From: Schistocerca nitens
Lineage: Eukaryota; Arthropoda; Insecta; Orthoptera; Acrididae
Assembly (NCBI RefSeq): GCF_023898315.1
Contig: NC_064622.1
Span: forward strand, 168,970,178 to 169,034,177
Reading direction: 5' to 3'
Length of the DNA: 64,000 bases
Under the pieces are notes generated by a model. It saw only the letters and a list, made by a program, of their open reading frames with translations. It was not told the DNA's origin and did not search any database. Positions 54,665 through 64,000 of this stretch are shown in pieces. Made by a program: the position numbers and the translations under genes. Position 1 is the first letter of the stretch; each line of letters opens with the position of its first letter.

Positions 54665-56086
54665 CACTCCTGGAAATGGAAAAAAGAACACATTGACACC
54701 GGTGTGTCAGACCCACCATACTTGCTCCGGACACTGCGAGAGGGCTGTACAAGCAATGATCACACGCACGGCACAGCGGACACACCAGGAACCGCGGTGT
54801 TGGCCGTCGAATGGCGCTAGCTGCGCAGCATTTGTGCACCGCCGCCGTCAGTGTCAGCCAGTTTGCCGTGGCATACGGAGCTCCATCGCAGTCTTTAACA
54901 CTGGTAGCATGCCGCGACAGCGTGGACGTGAACCGTATGTGCAGTTGACGGACTTTGAGCGAGGGCGTATAGTGGGCATGCGGGAGGCCGGGTGGACGTA
55001 CCGCCGAATTGCTCAACACGTGGGGCGTGAGGTCTCCACAGTACATCGATGTTGTCGCCAGTGGTCGGCGGAAGGTGCACGTGCCCGTCGACCTGGGACC
55101 GGACCGCAGCGACGCACGGATGCACGCCAAGACCGTAGGATCCTACGCAGTGCCGTAGGGGACCGCACCGCCACTTCCCAGCAAATTAGGGACACTGTTG
55201 CTCCTGGGGTATCGGCGAGGACCATTCGCAACCGTCTCCATGAAGCTGGGCTACGGTCCCGCACACCGTTAGGCCGTCTTCCGCTCACGCCCCAACATCG
55301 TGCAGCCCGCCTCCAGTGGTGTCGCGACAGGCGTGAATGGAGGGACGAATGGAGACGTGTCGTCTTCAGCGATGAGAGTCGCTTCTGCCTTGGTGCCAAT
55401 GATGGTCGTATGCGTGTTTGGCGCTGTGCAGGTGAGCGCCACAATCAGGACTGCATACGACCGAGGCACACAGGGCCAACACCCGGCATCATGGTGTGGG
55501 GAGCGATCTCCTACACTGGCCGTACACCACTGGTGATCGTCGAGGGGACACTGAATAGTACACGGTACATCCAAACCGTCATCGAACCCATCGTTGTACC
55601 ATTCCTAGACCGGCAAGGGAACTTGCTGTTCCAACAGGACAATGCACGTCCGCATGTATCCCGTGCCACTCAACGTGCTCTAGAAGGTGTAAGTCAACTA
55701 CCCTGGCCAGCAAGATCTCCGGATCTGTCCCCCATTGAGCATGTTTGGGACTGGATGAAGCGTCGTCTCACGCGGTCTGCACGTCCAGCACGAACGCTGG
55801 TCCAACTGAGGCGCCAGGTGGAAATGGCATGGCAAGCCGTTCCACAGGACTACATCCAGCATCTCTACGATCGTCTCCATGGGAGAATAGCAGCCTGCAT
55901 TGCTGCGAAAGGTGGATATACACTGTACTAGTGCCGACATTGTGCATGCTCTGTTGCCTGTGTCTATGTGCCTGTGGTTCTGTCAGTGTGATCATGTGAT
56001 GTATCTGACCCCAGGAATGTGTCAATAAAGGTTCCCCTTCCTGGGACAATGAATTCACGGTGTTCTTATTTCAATTTCCAGGAGTG
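54665..56086 (+). mobile_element. Tc1-like element, 1,422 bp, intact copy 2
   Basis: Ends cactcctggaaatggaaaaa and ttatttcaatttccaggagtg-type terminus, with TA at 54663-54664 and 56087-56088. Same length as copies 1 and 3. It faces copy 3 across a 220-bp spacer. Confidence 0.95.
54909..55931 (+). CDS. Tc1-like transposase, 340 aa, intact (copy 2)
   Basis: Same domain order as the copy at 44138-45160: two N-terminal DNA-binding regions, then Asp155 (VVFSDESRF), Asp244 (FQQDNARPH) and Glu277 (PDLSPIEHVWD) with the short 32-residue spacing. Differences from copy 1 include Cys for Arg in RCAGERH, Pro for Leu in CIRPRH, Thr for Ala in LNSTRY and Val for Leu in IVVPF. No stop or frameshift. The start at 54909 lies 245 bp inside the left end. 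Confidence 0.93.
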   Translation: MPRQRGREPYVQLTDFERGRIVGMREAGWTYRRIAQHVGREVSTVHRCCRQWSAEGARARRPGTGPQRRTDARQDRRILRSAVGDRTATSQQIRDTVAPGVSARTIRNRLHEAGLRSRTPLGRLPLTPQHRAARLQWCRDRREWRDEWRRVVFSDESRFCLGANDGRMRVWRCAGERHNQDCIRPRHTGPTPGIMVWGAISYTGRTPLVIVEGTLNSTRYIQTVIEPIVVPFLDRQGNLLFQQDNARPHVSRATQRALEGVSQLPWPARSPDLSPIEHVWDWMKRRLTRSARPARTLVQLRRQVEMAWQAVPQDYIQHLYDRLHGRIAACIAAKGGYTLY

Positions 56087-56088
56087 TA

Positions 56089-56304
56089 TTTGCAGGCATT
56101 GCAATAGCGCTTTTCACTCTTCTCCCAACCACTGCACATTTTTCGTGGATATACAATTTTCAAGTCATACATCTGATCATTTAGTCCATTCGCTCTTCCT
56201 CTCACAACTCTCTATATCATTGTTTTGTTTACAGATTGAGTTTTTGTAGCGGCTCCCCCGCAGAGTCTCCAAACACTTCATTTTTACAGTACGGGGTACA
56301 TTTA
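56089..56304. other. spacer between inverted Tc1 copies
   Basis: About 216 bp of unrecognised sequence separating the 3' ends of two transposase genes that point toward each other. Confidence 0.6.
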
Positions 56305-56306
56305 TA

Positions 56307-57728
56307 CACTCCTGGAAATTGAAATAAGAACACCGTGAATTCATTGTCCCAGGAAGGGGAAACTTTATTGACACATTCCTGGGGTCGGATACATCACATG
56401 ATCACACTGACAGAACCACAGGCACATAGACACAGGCAACAGAGCATGCACAATGTCGGCACTAGTACAGTGTATATCCACCTTTCGCAGCAATGCAGGC
56501 TGCTATTCTCCCATGGAGACGATCGTAGAGATGCTGGATGTAGTCCTGTGGAACGGCTTGCCATGCCATTTCCACCTGGCGCCTCAGTTGGACCAGCGTT
56601 CGTGCTGGACGTGCAGACCGCGTGAGACGACGCTTCATCCAGTCCCAAACATGCTCAATGGGGGACAGATCCGGAGATCTTGCTGGCCAGGGTAGTTGAC
56701 TTACACCTTCTAGAGCACGTTGGGTGGCACGGGATACATGCGGACGTGCATTGTCCTGTTGGAACAGCAAGTTCCCTTGCCGGTCTAGGAATGGTAGAAC
56801 GATGGGTTCGATGACGGTTTGGATGTACCGTGCACTATTCAGTGTCCCCTCGACGATCACCAGTGGTGTACGGCCAGTGTAGGAGATCGCTCCCCACACC
56901 ATGATGCCGGGTGTTGGCCCTGTGTGCCTCGGTCGTATGCAGTCCTGATTGTGGCGCTCACCTGCACAGCGCCAAACACGCATACGACCATCATTGGCAC
57001 CAAGGCAGAAGCGACTCTCATCGCTGAAGACGACACGTCTCCATTCGTCCCTCCATTCACGCCTGTCGCGACACCACTGGAGGCGGGCTGCACGATGTTG
57101 GGGCGTGAGCGGAAGACGGCCTAACGGTGTGCGGGACCGTAGCCCAGCTTCATGGAGACGGTTGCGAATGGTCCTCGCCGATACCCCAGGAGCAACAGTG
57201 TCCCTAATTTGCTGGGAAGTGGCGGTGCGGTCCCCTACGGCACTGCGTAGGATCCTACGGTCTTGGCGTGCATCCGTGCGTTGCTGCGGTCCGGTCCCAG
57301 GTCGACGGGCACGTGCACCTTCCGCCGACCACTGGCGACAACATCGATGTACTGTGGAGACCTCACGCCCCACGTGTTGAGCAATTCGGCGGTACGTCCA
57401 CCCGGCCTCCCGCATGCCCACTATACGCCCTCGCTCAAAGTCCGTCAACTGCACATACGGTTCACGTCCACGCTGTCGCGGCATGCTACCAGTGTTAAAG
57501 ACTGCGATGGAGCTCCGTATGCCACGGCAAACTGGCTGACACTGACGGCGGCGGTGCAGAAATGCTGCGCAGCTAGCGCCATTCGACGGCCAACACCGCG
57601 GTTCCTGGTGTGTCCGCTGTGCCGTGCGTGTGATCATTGCTTGTACAGCCCTCTCGCAGTGTCCGGAGCAACTATGGTGGGTCTGACACACCGGTGTCAA
57701 TGTGTTCTTTTTTCCATTTCCAGGAGGG
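56307..57728 (-). mobile_element. Tc1-like element, 1,422 bp, copy 3
   Basis: Left end cactcctggaaattgaaata after TA at 56305-56306. The right end reads tttccaggaggg before TA at 57729-57730, so the terminal gtg of the other copies is changed to ggg. Otherwise nearly identical to copies 1 and 2. Confidence 0.95.
56462..57484 (-). CDS. Tc1-like transposase, 340 aa, intact (copy 3)
   Basis: Same start MPRQRGREPY and same catalytic triad as the other two copies. It differs at very few positions, for example Gln for Arg in GPQQRTDA. The coding frame is intact, but the altered right terminus of its own element may reduce its mobility. The frame is open upstream of the chosen start into flanking sequence (to 57823), which is not expected to be translated. 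Confidence 0.92.
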   Translation of the reverse strand: MPRQRGREPYVQLTDFERGRIVGMREAGWTYRRIAQHVGREVSTVHRCCRQWSAEGARARRPGTGPQQRTDARQDRRILRSAVGDRTATSQQIRDTVAPGVSARTIRNRLHEAGLRSRTPLGRLPLTPQHRAARLQWCRDRREWRDEWRRVVFSDESRFCLGANDGRMRVWRCAGERHNQDCIRPRHTGPTPGIMVWGAISYTGRTPLVIVEGTLNSARYIQTVIEPIVLPFLDRQGNLLFQQDNARPHVSRATQRALEGVSQLPWPARSPDLSPIEHVWDWMKRRLTRSARPARTLVQLRRQVEMAWQAVPQDYIQHLYDRLHGRIAACIAAKGGYTLY

Positions 57729-57730
57729 TA

Positions 57731-58149
57731 ATTTGCTTCCGTTTCGGTGATATTTTTTGGGTCGACACATTTAGGCCACTTTTTGCCTGCCATGGCTTCT
57801 GCTGCACTGAAATTAGGAATCAATTTATTTCTCTATGCAATATCGAAGGGAATTTACGTTCGACATGTATTAGCCGAACATCATCTCTTAAAGTTTAAGA
57901 AAATGCTCTGCCATTTCGTTTTCAAGTTGGTTGGGAAACACTTTCCTGCAGCCAAAAAATTTCATGTCCGCATTTGCATTTCTGTTTTCATTTTCAGCAT
58001 ACCTTTCGGTTGTCCGCTTAGGTACATATTATATAAATGCATATTCATTTAATCCCTGATCCCCATTTAGATATACCTTTACACCCAAACGCAGTTTAAC
58101 TGAATTCCATTTTCCATAACTTTTTTTCTATTACCAAACTAATAACCCA
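57731..58149. other. mostly unrecognised; possible transposase scrap
   Basis: Minus-strand 57823-57730 reads MIPNFSAAEAMAGKKWPKC, faintly like the 'F......AGK.W' block of pogo/CENP-B-type transposases. Too short to call. Confidence 0.3.
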
Positions 58150-58335
58150 GTGAAAAAAACGAAAGTGGCTTGTAATCAAATTGCGTGCTTCTCGAATATC
58201 GTCTCAATTATGTGACTAGATTCGTGATTTCCTGTCAGAGAGTACACAACTCGTAATAACTGATGAAAAATCATCGAGTAAAACAGAAGTGATTTCTGGC
58301 ATTCCCCAATGAGGTGTTATACACCTTCTGCTGTT

Positions 58336-58338
<3 letters not shown>

Positions 58339-58389
<51 letters not shown>
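58339..58389. repeat. (TA)n microsatellite inside a LINE
   Basis: About 25 TA units. They begin where the LINE frame reads ...FLIYI, so the repeat probably expanded from a natural tatata stretch. Confidence 0.9.
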
Positions 58390-58392
<3 letters not shown>

Positions 58393-58723
58393 ATTTAGGA
58401 GACAATCGAGCAGCTGTCTTAGATTGCTCGCAAATGATGCTGTCGTTTATCGTCTAGTAAAGTCATCATAAGATCAAAAAGTGTGAGATCATCCACATGA
58501 GTGCTAAAAGGTATCCTTCAAACTTTGGTTACGCAATAAATCAGTCAAATCGAAAGGCCGTAAATTCAACTAAATATCAAGGAATTGCGATTATGAACAA
58601 CTGAAATAGGAAAGAACACACTGAAAATGTTGCGGGGAAGGCAAACCAAAGACTGCGTTTCACTGGCACAACACTTGGAAGATGCAACAGGTCTACAAAA
58701 GAGACTGCCTACACTACGCTTGT

Positions 58724-58940
58724 TAGGTTAGGTTAGGTTAGTGCTTAACGTCCCGTCGACAACGAGGTCATTAGAGACGGAGCGCAAGCTCGGGTTAGGG
58801 AAGGATTGGGAAGGAAATCGGCCGTGCCCTTTCCAAGGAGCCATCCCGGCATTTGCCTGAAACGGGCTGGAGACGGGATTGAGCCGTCGTCCTCCCGAAT
58901 GCGAGTCCAGTGTGCTACCACTGCGCCACCTCGCTCGGTT
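58724..58940 (-). mobile_element. tRNA-derived SINE with TTAGG-type tail
   Basis: Minus-strand head at the right end (ccgagcgaggtggcgcagtg, A-box; B-box-like ggctcaatccc). The 3' tail on the + strand is taggttaggttaggttag. Flanked by actacgcttgt at 58713-58723 and 58941-58951 (11-bp exact duplication). It interrupts the LINE at 58150-59830. Confidence 0.85.
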
Positions 58941-59035
58941 ACTACGCTTGTAAGTCCTCTTTTGGAGTACTGCTAAGCGGTCTGGGACCCTTATCAGATA
59001 GGCTTAACGGAGTACATTGAGTAAGTTCAAAGAAG

Positions 59036-59479
59036 CCCGCCCGGTTAGCCGAGCGGTCTAACGGAGCGCGAAGGAGTGCCTGGTCCCCGGCACGAATCCG
59101 CCCGGCGGACCTGTATCGAGGTCCGGTGAGCCGGCCAGTCTGTGGATGGTTTTTAGGCGGTTTTCCATCTGCCTCGGCGAATGCGGGCTGGTTCCCCTTA
59201 TTCCGCCTATGTCGGCGATTTCTGCGCAAACAAGTTCTCCACGTACTTTGGGGCTACACTCGTCTGGTGGGTGTGAGACGTTCCCTCCTGGGGGGGTGGG
59301 GGGGGGGAGGGGGGAGCACTGGGGGCCGAACCGCACAACCGCACAATAACCCTGGGTTCGGGGTTCGGTGTGGGCGACGGAGGAGTGGACTGCGGTAGTC
59401 GTCGTGGGGTTGTGGACCACTGCGGCTGCGGCGGGGATGGAGCCTCTCCGTCGTTTCTAGGTCCCCGGTTAACATAACA
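59036..59479 (+). mobile_element. tRNA-derived SINE (second abundant family) with 14-bp duplication
   Basis: Same family as 34036-34500. Flanked by taagttcaaagaag at 59022-59035 and 59480-59493, an exact 14-bp duplication. Head cccgcccggttagccgagcg; a G-rich stretch at 59288-59312; end 'ccccggttaacataaca'. Interrupts the same LINE. Confidence 0.95.
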
Positions 59480-59830
59480 TAAGTTCAAAGAAGAGCGTCA
59501 CGTTTTGTATTATGGCGAAATAGGCTAGAGTGTGTCACTGGTGTCACTGGTATGATACATCATTAAAACAAAGGCTTTTTCGTTGCGTCGGAATCTTCTC
59601 AAGAAATTTCAGTCACCAGCTTTCTCCTCCGAATGCGAAAATATTTTATTGACGCCGACCAACATAGGAGAAATTATCATCATAATAAAATAAGGGAAAT
59701 CAGAGCTCGCACAGAAAAATATAGGTGTTTGTTTTTGCCGAGCGGTGTAAGAGATTGGTATGGCCTGCATTGGTTTGAAATGTTGCGTTGTTACAGAAAA
59801 TGGGAAAAGCGATCAGTGCCATTTAAATAA

Positions 59831-60114
59831 GAATGCCGTCAGAAGCGAGCAGCAAACACTTGGCATTGGAATTGTTCAGCATTGCTGAGACAATAATGTT
59901 CCTCTTGCCGTGTGTCGTGGCTTAAGGTATGCAAGACTTGCCCCCCCCATGGTCAATACAGTAGTTTCTCGCTGTCATCGCTGAACACAGCAGAATGGCA
60001 TCAGCACGTTCATTTGCTGCCCGTGTCTACATAACATACCTTTATCTACTTGCAGTCCCTGTAAACGTACAAATTAACATGAAAAACAGAGTTCTTCAAC
60101 TTCAGTGTTCACCC
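59831..60114. other. no recognised feature
   Basis: Sequence between a LINE end and an RTE remnant. Nothing recognised. Confidence 0.4.
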
Positions 60115-61980
60115 TTTAGCTCAGATTATTCGTGAGGCCTAAATAGTTACCACCCTTGCGTTTAATTTCACCAAAGTCTGTTTTGACTTTCCTGTAAACT
60201 GAGTTAGTCTTTCTGACAATCATTTCTTTTCTGATTTCTTCACATTTTTCATGCAAGAATTTCGTCTTAACTTTCCTACACTTCCTGTTTATTTCATTCC
60301 TCAGTGAATTGTATTTCTGTATTCCTGAGTTTTCCTGAACATTTTTATACTTCCTTCTTTCATCGATAAACTGAAGTATTTCTTCTGTTACCCATAGTTT
60401 CTTCGCAATTACCTTCTTTGTACCTATGTATTTCCTTCCATCTTCTATGATTGCCTTTTTTAGAGATGTCCATTCCTCTTCAACTGTACTGCCTACTGAG
60501 CTATTCCTTATTGCTGTATCTACAGCCTTAGAGAACTTCAGGCGTATACCGTTATTCCTTAGTACTTTGGTACCTACTTCTTTGCGCATTGATTCCTCCT
60601 GACTAATCTCTTAAAATTCAGCATACTCTTCATCACTACTACATTGTGATTTGTGTCTATATCTGCTCCTGGGTAGGCCTTACAATCCAGTATCTGATTT
60701 CGGACTCTGTCTGACCATGGTGTAATCTAACTGAAATCTTCCCACATCACTCGACCTTTTCCAAGTATACCTCTTCCTCTTGTTACTCCTGAGCAGAGTA
60801 CGCATTATTACTAGCTGAAATTTATTACTGAACGCAATTAGTCTTTCTTCTTTCTCATTACTGGTCCCAAGCCCATATTCTCCTGTAACCTTTTCTTCTA
60901 TTAGGCAACGGCCTTGCCGCAGTGGCTACACCGGTTCCCGTGAGATCACCGAAGTTAAGCGCTGTCGGGCGTGGCCGGCGCTGGGATGGGTCACCATCCC
61001 GCCGCCACGTGCTGTTGCCATTTTTCGGGGTGCACTCAGCCTCGTGATGCCAATTGAGGAGCTACTCGACCGATTAGTAGCGGCTTCGGTCAAAGAATAC
61101 CGTCCTAACGGTCGGGAGTGCGGTGTGCTGACCACACGCCCCTCCTTATCCGCATCCTCCTCGGAAGATGACACGGCGGCCGGACGGTCCCGGAAGGGCC
61201 ACTTGTGGCCTAAAGACGGAGCTTTTTTTTTTTTTTTTTTTCTATTCCTTCCCGTACAACTGCATTCCAGTCCCCCATGATTATTAGATTTTCGTCTCCC
61301 TTTACACACTGTATTACCCTTTCAATATCCTAATATACTTTCACTATCTCTTCATTTTCACATGAACTATCGTTGTCGACGTTGATTTGCTATCGATTCT
61401 GATAGGAACAACTGTTCACAGTAACACACCCTCTGCCCTACCTTCCTATTCATAACGAATCCTACACCTGTTATACCATTTTCTGCTGGTGTTGATATTA
61501 CACTATACTCATCTGACCAGAAATTCTTGTTTTCTTTCCATTTCTCCTCACTGCCCCCTACTATGTCTAGATTGAGCCTTTGCATTTCCCTTTTCAGATT
61601 TTCTGACTTCCTTACCACGTTCAAGCTTCTGACATTCCACGCCCCGACTCGTTGGTAATTCAGTCTTTTTCTCATGGTCATCTCCCCCTTGGCAGTCCCC
61701 TCCCGGACATCCGAGAAGGGAACTATTCCGGAATCTTTTACCATTGCAGAGATCATCATGACACTCTTTCAAGTACAGATCACATGTGCTATGGATACAC
61801 GTTATGTTTCTTTGATGCAGTTGTTTCCATTTCCTTCTACATCCTGATGCTATTTATCACTGCTGATTCTTCCGCCTTTAGGGGCAGTTTCCCACCCCAA
61901 GGACAAGAGAGTGCCCTGAACCTCTACCCGCGCCTCCTCACTCTTTGACAAGGCCGTTGGCAGAATGAGGATTACTTCTT
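60115..61980 (-). pseudogene. RTE-type LINE remnant (copy E), 5' half, split by a 5S-derived SINE
   Basis: Minus strand. 61759-61367 has RVGAWNVRSLNVVRKSENLK, LDIVGGSEEKWKENKNFW and GVGFVMNRK, the endonuclease N-terminus of a relative of copies A-C. 60900-60600 has degenerate endonuclease and DYTMVRQ-like pieces. 60589-60116 has KAIIEDGRKYIGTKKV then LWVTEEILQFIDERRKYKN, the linker before the reverse transcriptase. The reverse transcriptase itself is missing at the left. Sequence up to about 61980 matches a 5' untranslated region in position. Confidence 0.75.
60903..61239 (+). mobile_element. 5S rRNA-derived SINE
   Basis: The first ~115 bp (ggcaacggccttgccgcag, gttcccgtgagatcaccgaa, gttaagcgctgtcgggcgtg) closely follow insect 5S rRNA, including the internal-control-region positions used by TFIIIA. 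An unrelated body follows and a run of 19 T ends it. ttctatt at 60896-60902 and 61240-61246 is a short duplication. It is inserted in the RTE remnant. A poly(T) end on this strand is odd for a + oriented SINE, which usually ends in A or a short repeat. Confidence 0.8.
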
Positions 61981-62249
61981 ACGCCGGAAGTCTCCGGCCA
62001 CCAATGCTGATTATTAATCAAAATTAAAGTACTGGAGGGTTTCGAAACCGGGATCGAGAACGTATTGATTACTAATCAAAGACACTGCTCCTAGACCAGG
62101 GGTATTTATTAAATTTATGCCTTTATCGTAAACACAATTTACGGGTACTGAACCAAATAATTTTGAACCCTGTGGTCTGTCAATAAACTATCAGGCCTGA
62201 CGAGAGTTAGGTTCAACTACCTATGATATTAGGGTTATTGCAAATTTTG
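61981..62249. other. no recognised feature
   Basis: Two similar 'ttactaatcaaa' phrases (62010, 62072) but no recognised element. Confidence 0.35.
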
Positions 62250-62770
62250 GTATTCATTGCACAAAAGTGTGTATAGTAATAGCTGGAACCCACCAAAGAT
62301 CACCTTGCAGACATTTACTTAAAGAACTCTGGATACTCACAGTACCTTCACAATACATATATTCACTTATGAAATTTGTTATTAATAACCCATCCCAATT
62401 CAGAAATAATAGCGAAGTGCATAGCTACAACAGTAGAAGAACGGATGAGCTTCGCCTTTCTGGGTTAAATCTGACTTTGGCACAAAGAGGGGTGAATTAT
62501 GCTGCCACAAAAATGTTTGGTCATTTGCCAAAAAGACTGACAGATAGCCAACTAACATTTAGAAACAAATTAAAAGGATTTCTGAATGGCAAATCCTTCT
62601 ACGCAATAGGTGAATTTTTAAATATGAAGTAGTAACTGCGAAAAAAATTTAAAAAATAATTATATTGTCTAAAGAAAACTTACGTTAACCTGACATGTTC
62701 CACATCATAACGAAATGTCGTATTCATGATCTATGGAACAAGTATTGATGTAATGTGATATAACGTAAGT
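62250..62770 (+). pseudogene. LINE (CR1/Jockey-like) C-terminal end and 3' UTR
   Basis: A frame to 62632 reads VCIVIAGTHQRSPCRHLLKE, LWILTVPSQYIYSLMKFVIN, then NSEVHSYNSRRTDELRL, TLAQRGVNYAATKMFGHLP and LKGFLNGKSFYAIGEF. This is the standard C-terminal tail of these LINEs ('HSYNTR', 'F..LP', 'YS..EF'). The 3' UTR contains 'acatgttccacatcataacg' and 'gatctatggaacaagt'. The frame is intact here, but the reverse transcriptase is absent upstream. Confidence 0.7.
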
Positions 62771-63378
62771 GAGCTACCACTAAATTCAGTATGAAATGTT
62801 GACCTAGTTAGTATAAAAATATTTGAAATGACGATTTTTCCAATAAGTCCCCATCTAATCAGGTTCCTATTTCACCCACGGCCAACCTTAGATAGTAATA
62901 CAACCTTAGCAAATAATATAATACTGCTTCAACACGTTACATGTCACAGTTTACTATAAACTCGTACCTACTGAAGGAGGTGTTCCATGTGTTGTCAACA
63001 CATTTGAATCCAGTACCGTGCTATAGTCTGACATACACATTTGTAATAAGGGGAAACAGTGACATTCACGACTAAACATTATAAAATAAAAAAGGAAAGG
63101 AATAAAATTAATACGCTCCCCATAGCTATATCGTTACAAGTGCCATCCTTTCTCCTACATTTTCCTAATGAGTATTCTGTGGACACTCACTTCTTCTAAT
63201 GTGACAGCAGCCATGACCGAAGGACTGCAAGAATACGTTGCTGATCTGGCATACCTGAAGAAACTTGTGTATTCTTATCTTGCTGGACTAATACTATTGT
63301 CAACGCTACATAGGATGTTACAAGGTATTTGCATGATGCCTCCTGGGGTTTGGCTAGTTATTATTTGTCCGGTGTGCA
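62771..63378. other. no recognised feature
   Basis: A 72-codon frame at 63168-63386 contains LVYSYLAGL. It superficially resembles the receptor terminal exon motif, but spacing and splice context do not fit. Confidence 0.4.
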
Positions 63379-63380
63379 TA

Positions 63381-64000
63381 CACTGAGGTGGCAAAAGACA
63401 TGGGATAGCGATATGCACATATACAGATGGCGATAGCGTCGCGTACACGGGGTATAAAAGTGCATTGACGGAGCTGTCATTTGTACTCAGGTGATTCGTG
63501 TGGAAAGCCTTCCGGAATGATTACGGTTGCAAGACGGCAATTAACAGATTTTGAACGCGGAATGGTAGTTGGAGCTAGATGCATAGGATATTCCATTCGG
63601 AAATCGTTAGGGAATTCAATATTCCCAGGTCCACAGTGTCAAGAGTGTGCCGAGAATACCAGCTTTCAAGCATTACTTCTCATCACAGACAACGCAGTGG
63701 GCGATGGCCTTCACTTAACGACCGAGAGCAGCGGCGTTTGCGTACAGTTGTCAGTGCTTACAGACGAGCAACACTATATGAAACAATCGCAGAAATCAAC
63801 GTAGGACAGTGCGGAGGATATTTGGCGTTAATGGCCTATAATAGAAGACGACCGATGGGAGTGTCTTTGATAACAGAACGACATCGCCTGCGGCGCGTCT
63901 CCTGCGCAAGTGACCACATCGGTTGGACCCTAGACAACTGGAAAACCGTGGCCTGGTCAGATGAGACTCGAGGTGATTGTAGAGCTAGAGTGTGGCACAG
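63381..64000 (+). pseudogene. Tc1-like element, 5' part, cut by the window end
   Basis: Left end cactgaggtggcaaaagaca after TA at 63379-63380. Transposase start near 63517 (MITVARRQLTDFERGMVVGA), then frame changes. At about 63950 the reading WSDETR gives the first catalytic Asp. Frameshifts between 63600 and 63900 make this copy doubtful. It continues beyond 64000. Confidence 0.7.

Larger units (their letters stand above)
58150..59830 (+). pseudogene. Jockey/CR1-type LINE 3' half, split by two SINEs
   Basis: Plus-strand pieces in order: SSSKTEVISGIPQ near 58280 (RT block), a (TA)n expansion, RLLANDAVVYRLV near 58430 (degenerate catalytic FADD), NVAGKANQRLRFTGTTLGRC, then across the first SINE the TTL...SPLLEYC join with VWDPYQIGL, and across the second SINE RRASRFVLWRN. 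The end is MRKYFIDADQHRRNYHHNK, IREIRARTEKYRCLFLPSG and RDWYG. Same family as the tail at 15958. Internal stops make it inactive. Confidence 0.75.

Noticed and set aside
58724-58745. Telomere or subtelomere
   Set aside because: Only about four TTAGG-type units, located at the tail of a SINE with its own duplication.
60903-61020. Functional 5S rRNA gene
   Set aside because: The 5S part is diverged, joined to an unrelated body and flanked by a duplication inside an RTE remnant, so it is a SINE.
63168-63386. Possible terminal odorant-receptor exon (LVYSYLAGL resembles SYSYFAVL)
   Set aside because: No acceptor at the right phase and distance, the frame is too long after the motif, and the surrounding residues do not fit the receptor C-terminus.

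Overview
The window looks like a piece of a large, repeat-rich insect genome, most probably an orthopteran of the locust/grasshopper type (Schistocerca-like). That is inferred from the odorant-receptor gene style and the mixture of repeats (BovB-like RTE LINEs, Penelope-like elements, Tc1/mariner elements, several tRNA-derived SINE families and a 5S-derived SINE). There is no bacterial-style gene organisation.

The only host protein-coding gene I can support is an insect odorant receptor (7tm_6 family) on the + strand. Four exons are visible at 8155-8550, 15064-15155, 38541-38639 and 51063-51218. Splice phases agree across all three junctions (1, 0, 0) and the joined reading frame has the conserved receptor C-terminal half. 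The N-terminal exon(s) must lie upstream of 8.1 kb (not found here, possibly before the window). The short terminal exon lies after 51.2 kb, in this window or beyond it. The introns are about 6.5, 23.4 and 12.4 kb and consist largely of transposons.

Layout. 1-8.1 kb: low-complexity DNA, two SINEs, a decayed mariner, and a long imperfect inverted repeat (about 3.12-8.0 kb) split by an RTE LINE (copy A). Intron 1 (8.55-15.06 kb): old RTE, Tc1 and R1/I-type LINE remnants with SINEs; a Tc1 end stops 22 bp before exon 2. Intron 2 (15.16-38.54 kb): SINEs, a LINE tail, a 555-bp foldback MITE, a Tc1 element containing a 1.86-kb foldback that itself contains more elements, a second Tc1, and an 8.2-kb LTR retrotransposon that carries gag but no recognisable pol. 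Intron 3 (38.64-51.06 kb): a Penelope-like element split by RTE copy B and by an intact Tc1, then RTE copy C. Distal part (51.2-64 kb): Tc1 remnants, two more near-identical 1,422-bp Tc1 copies facing each other, a LINE split by two SINEs, an RTE remnant split by a 5S-derived SINE, another LINE tail, and a Tc1 running off the end.

The three 1,422-bp Tc1 copies and RTE copies B and C look youngest: long open frames, near-identical copies and clean target-site duplications. The nested insertions give a readable order of events. Nothing suggests that the mobile elements work with the receptor gene, but several end within tens of bases of its splice sites.
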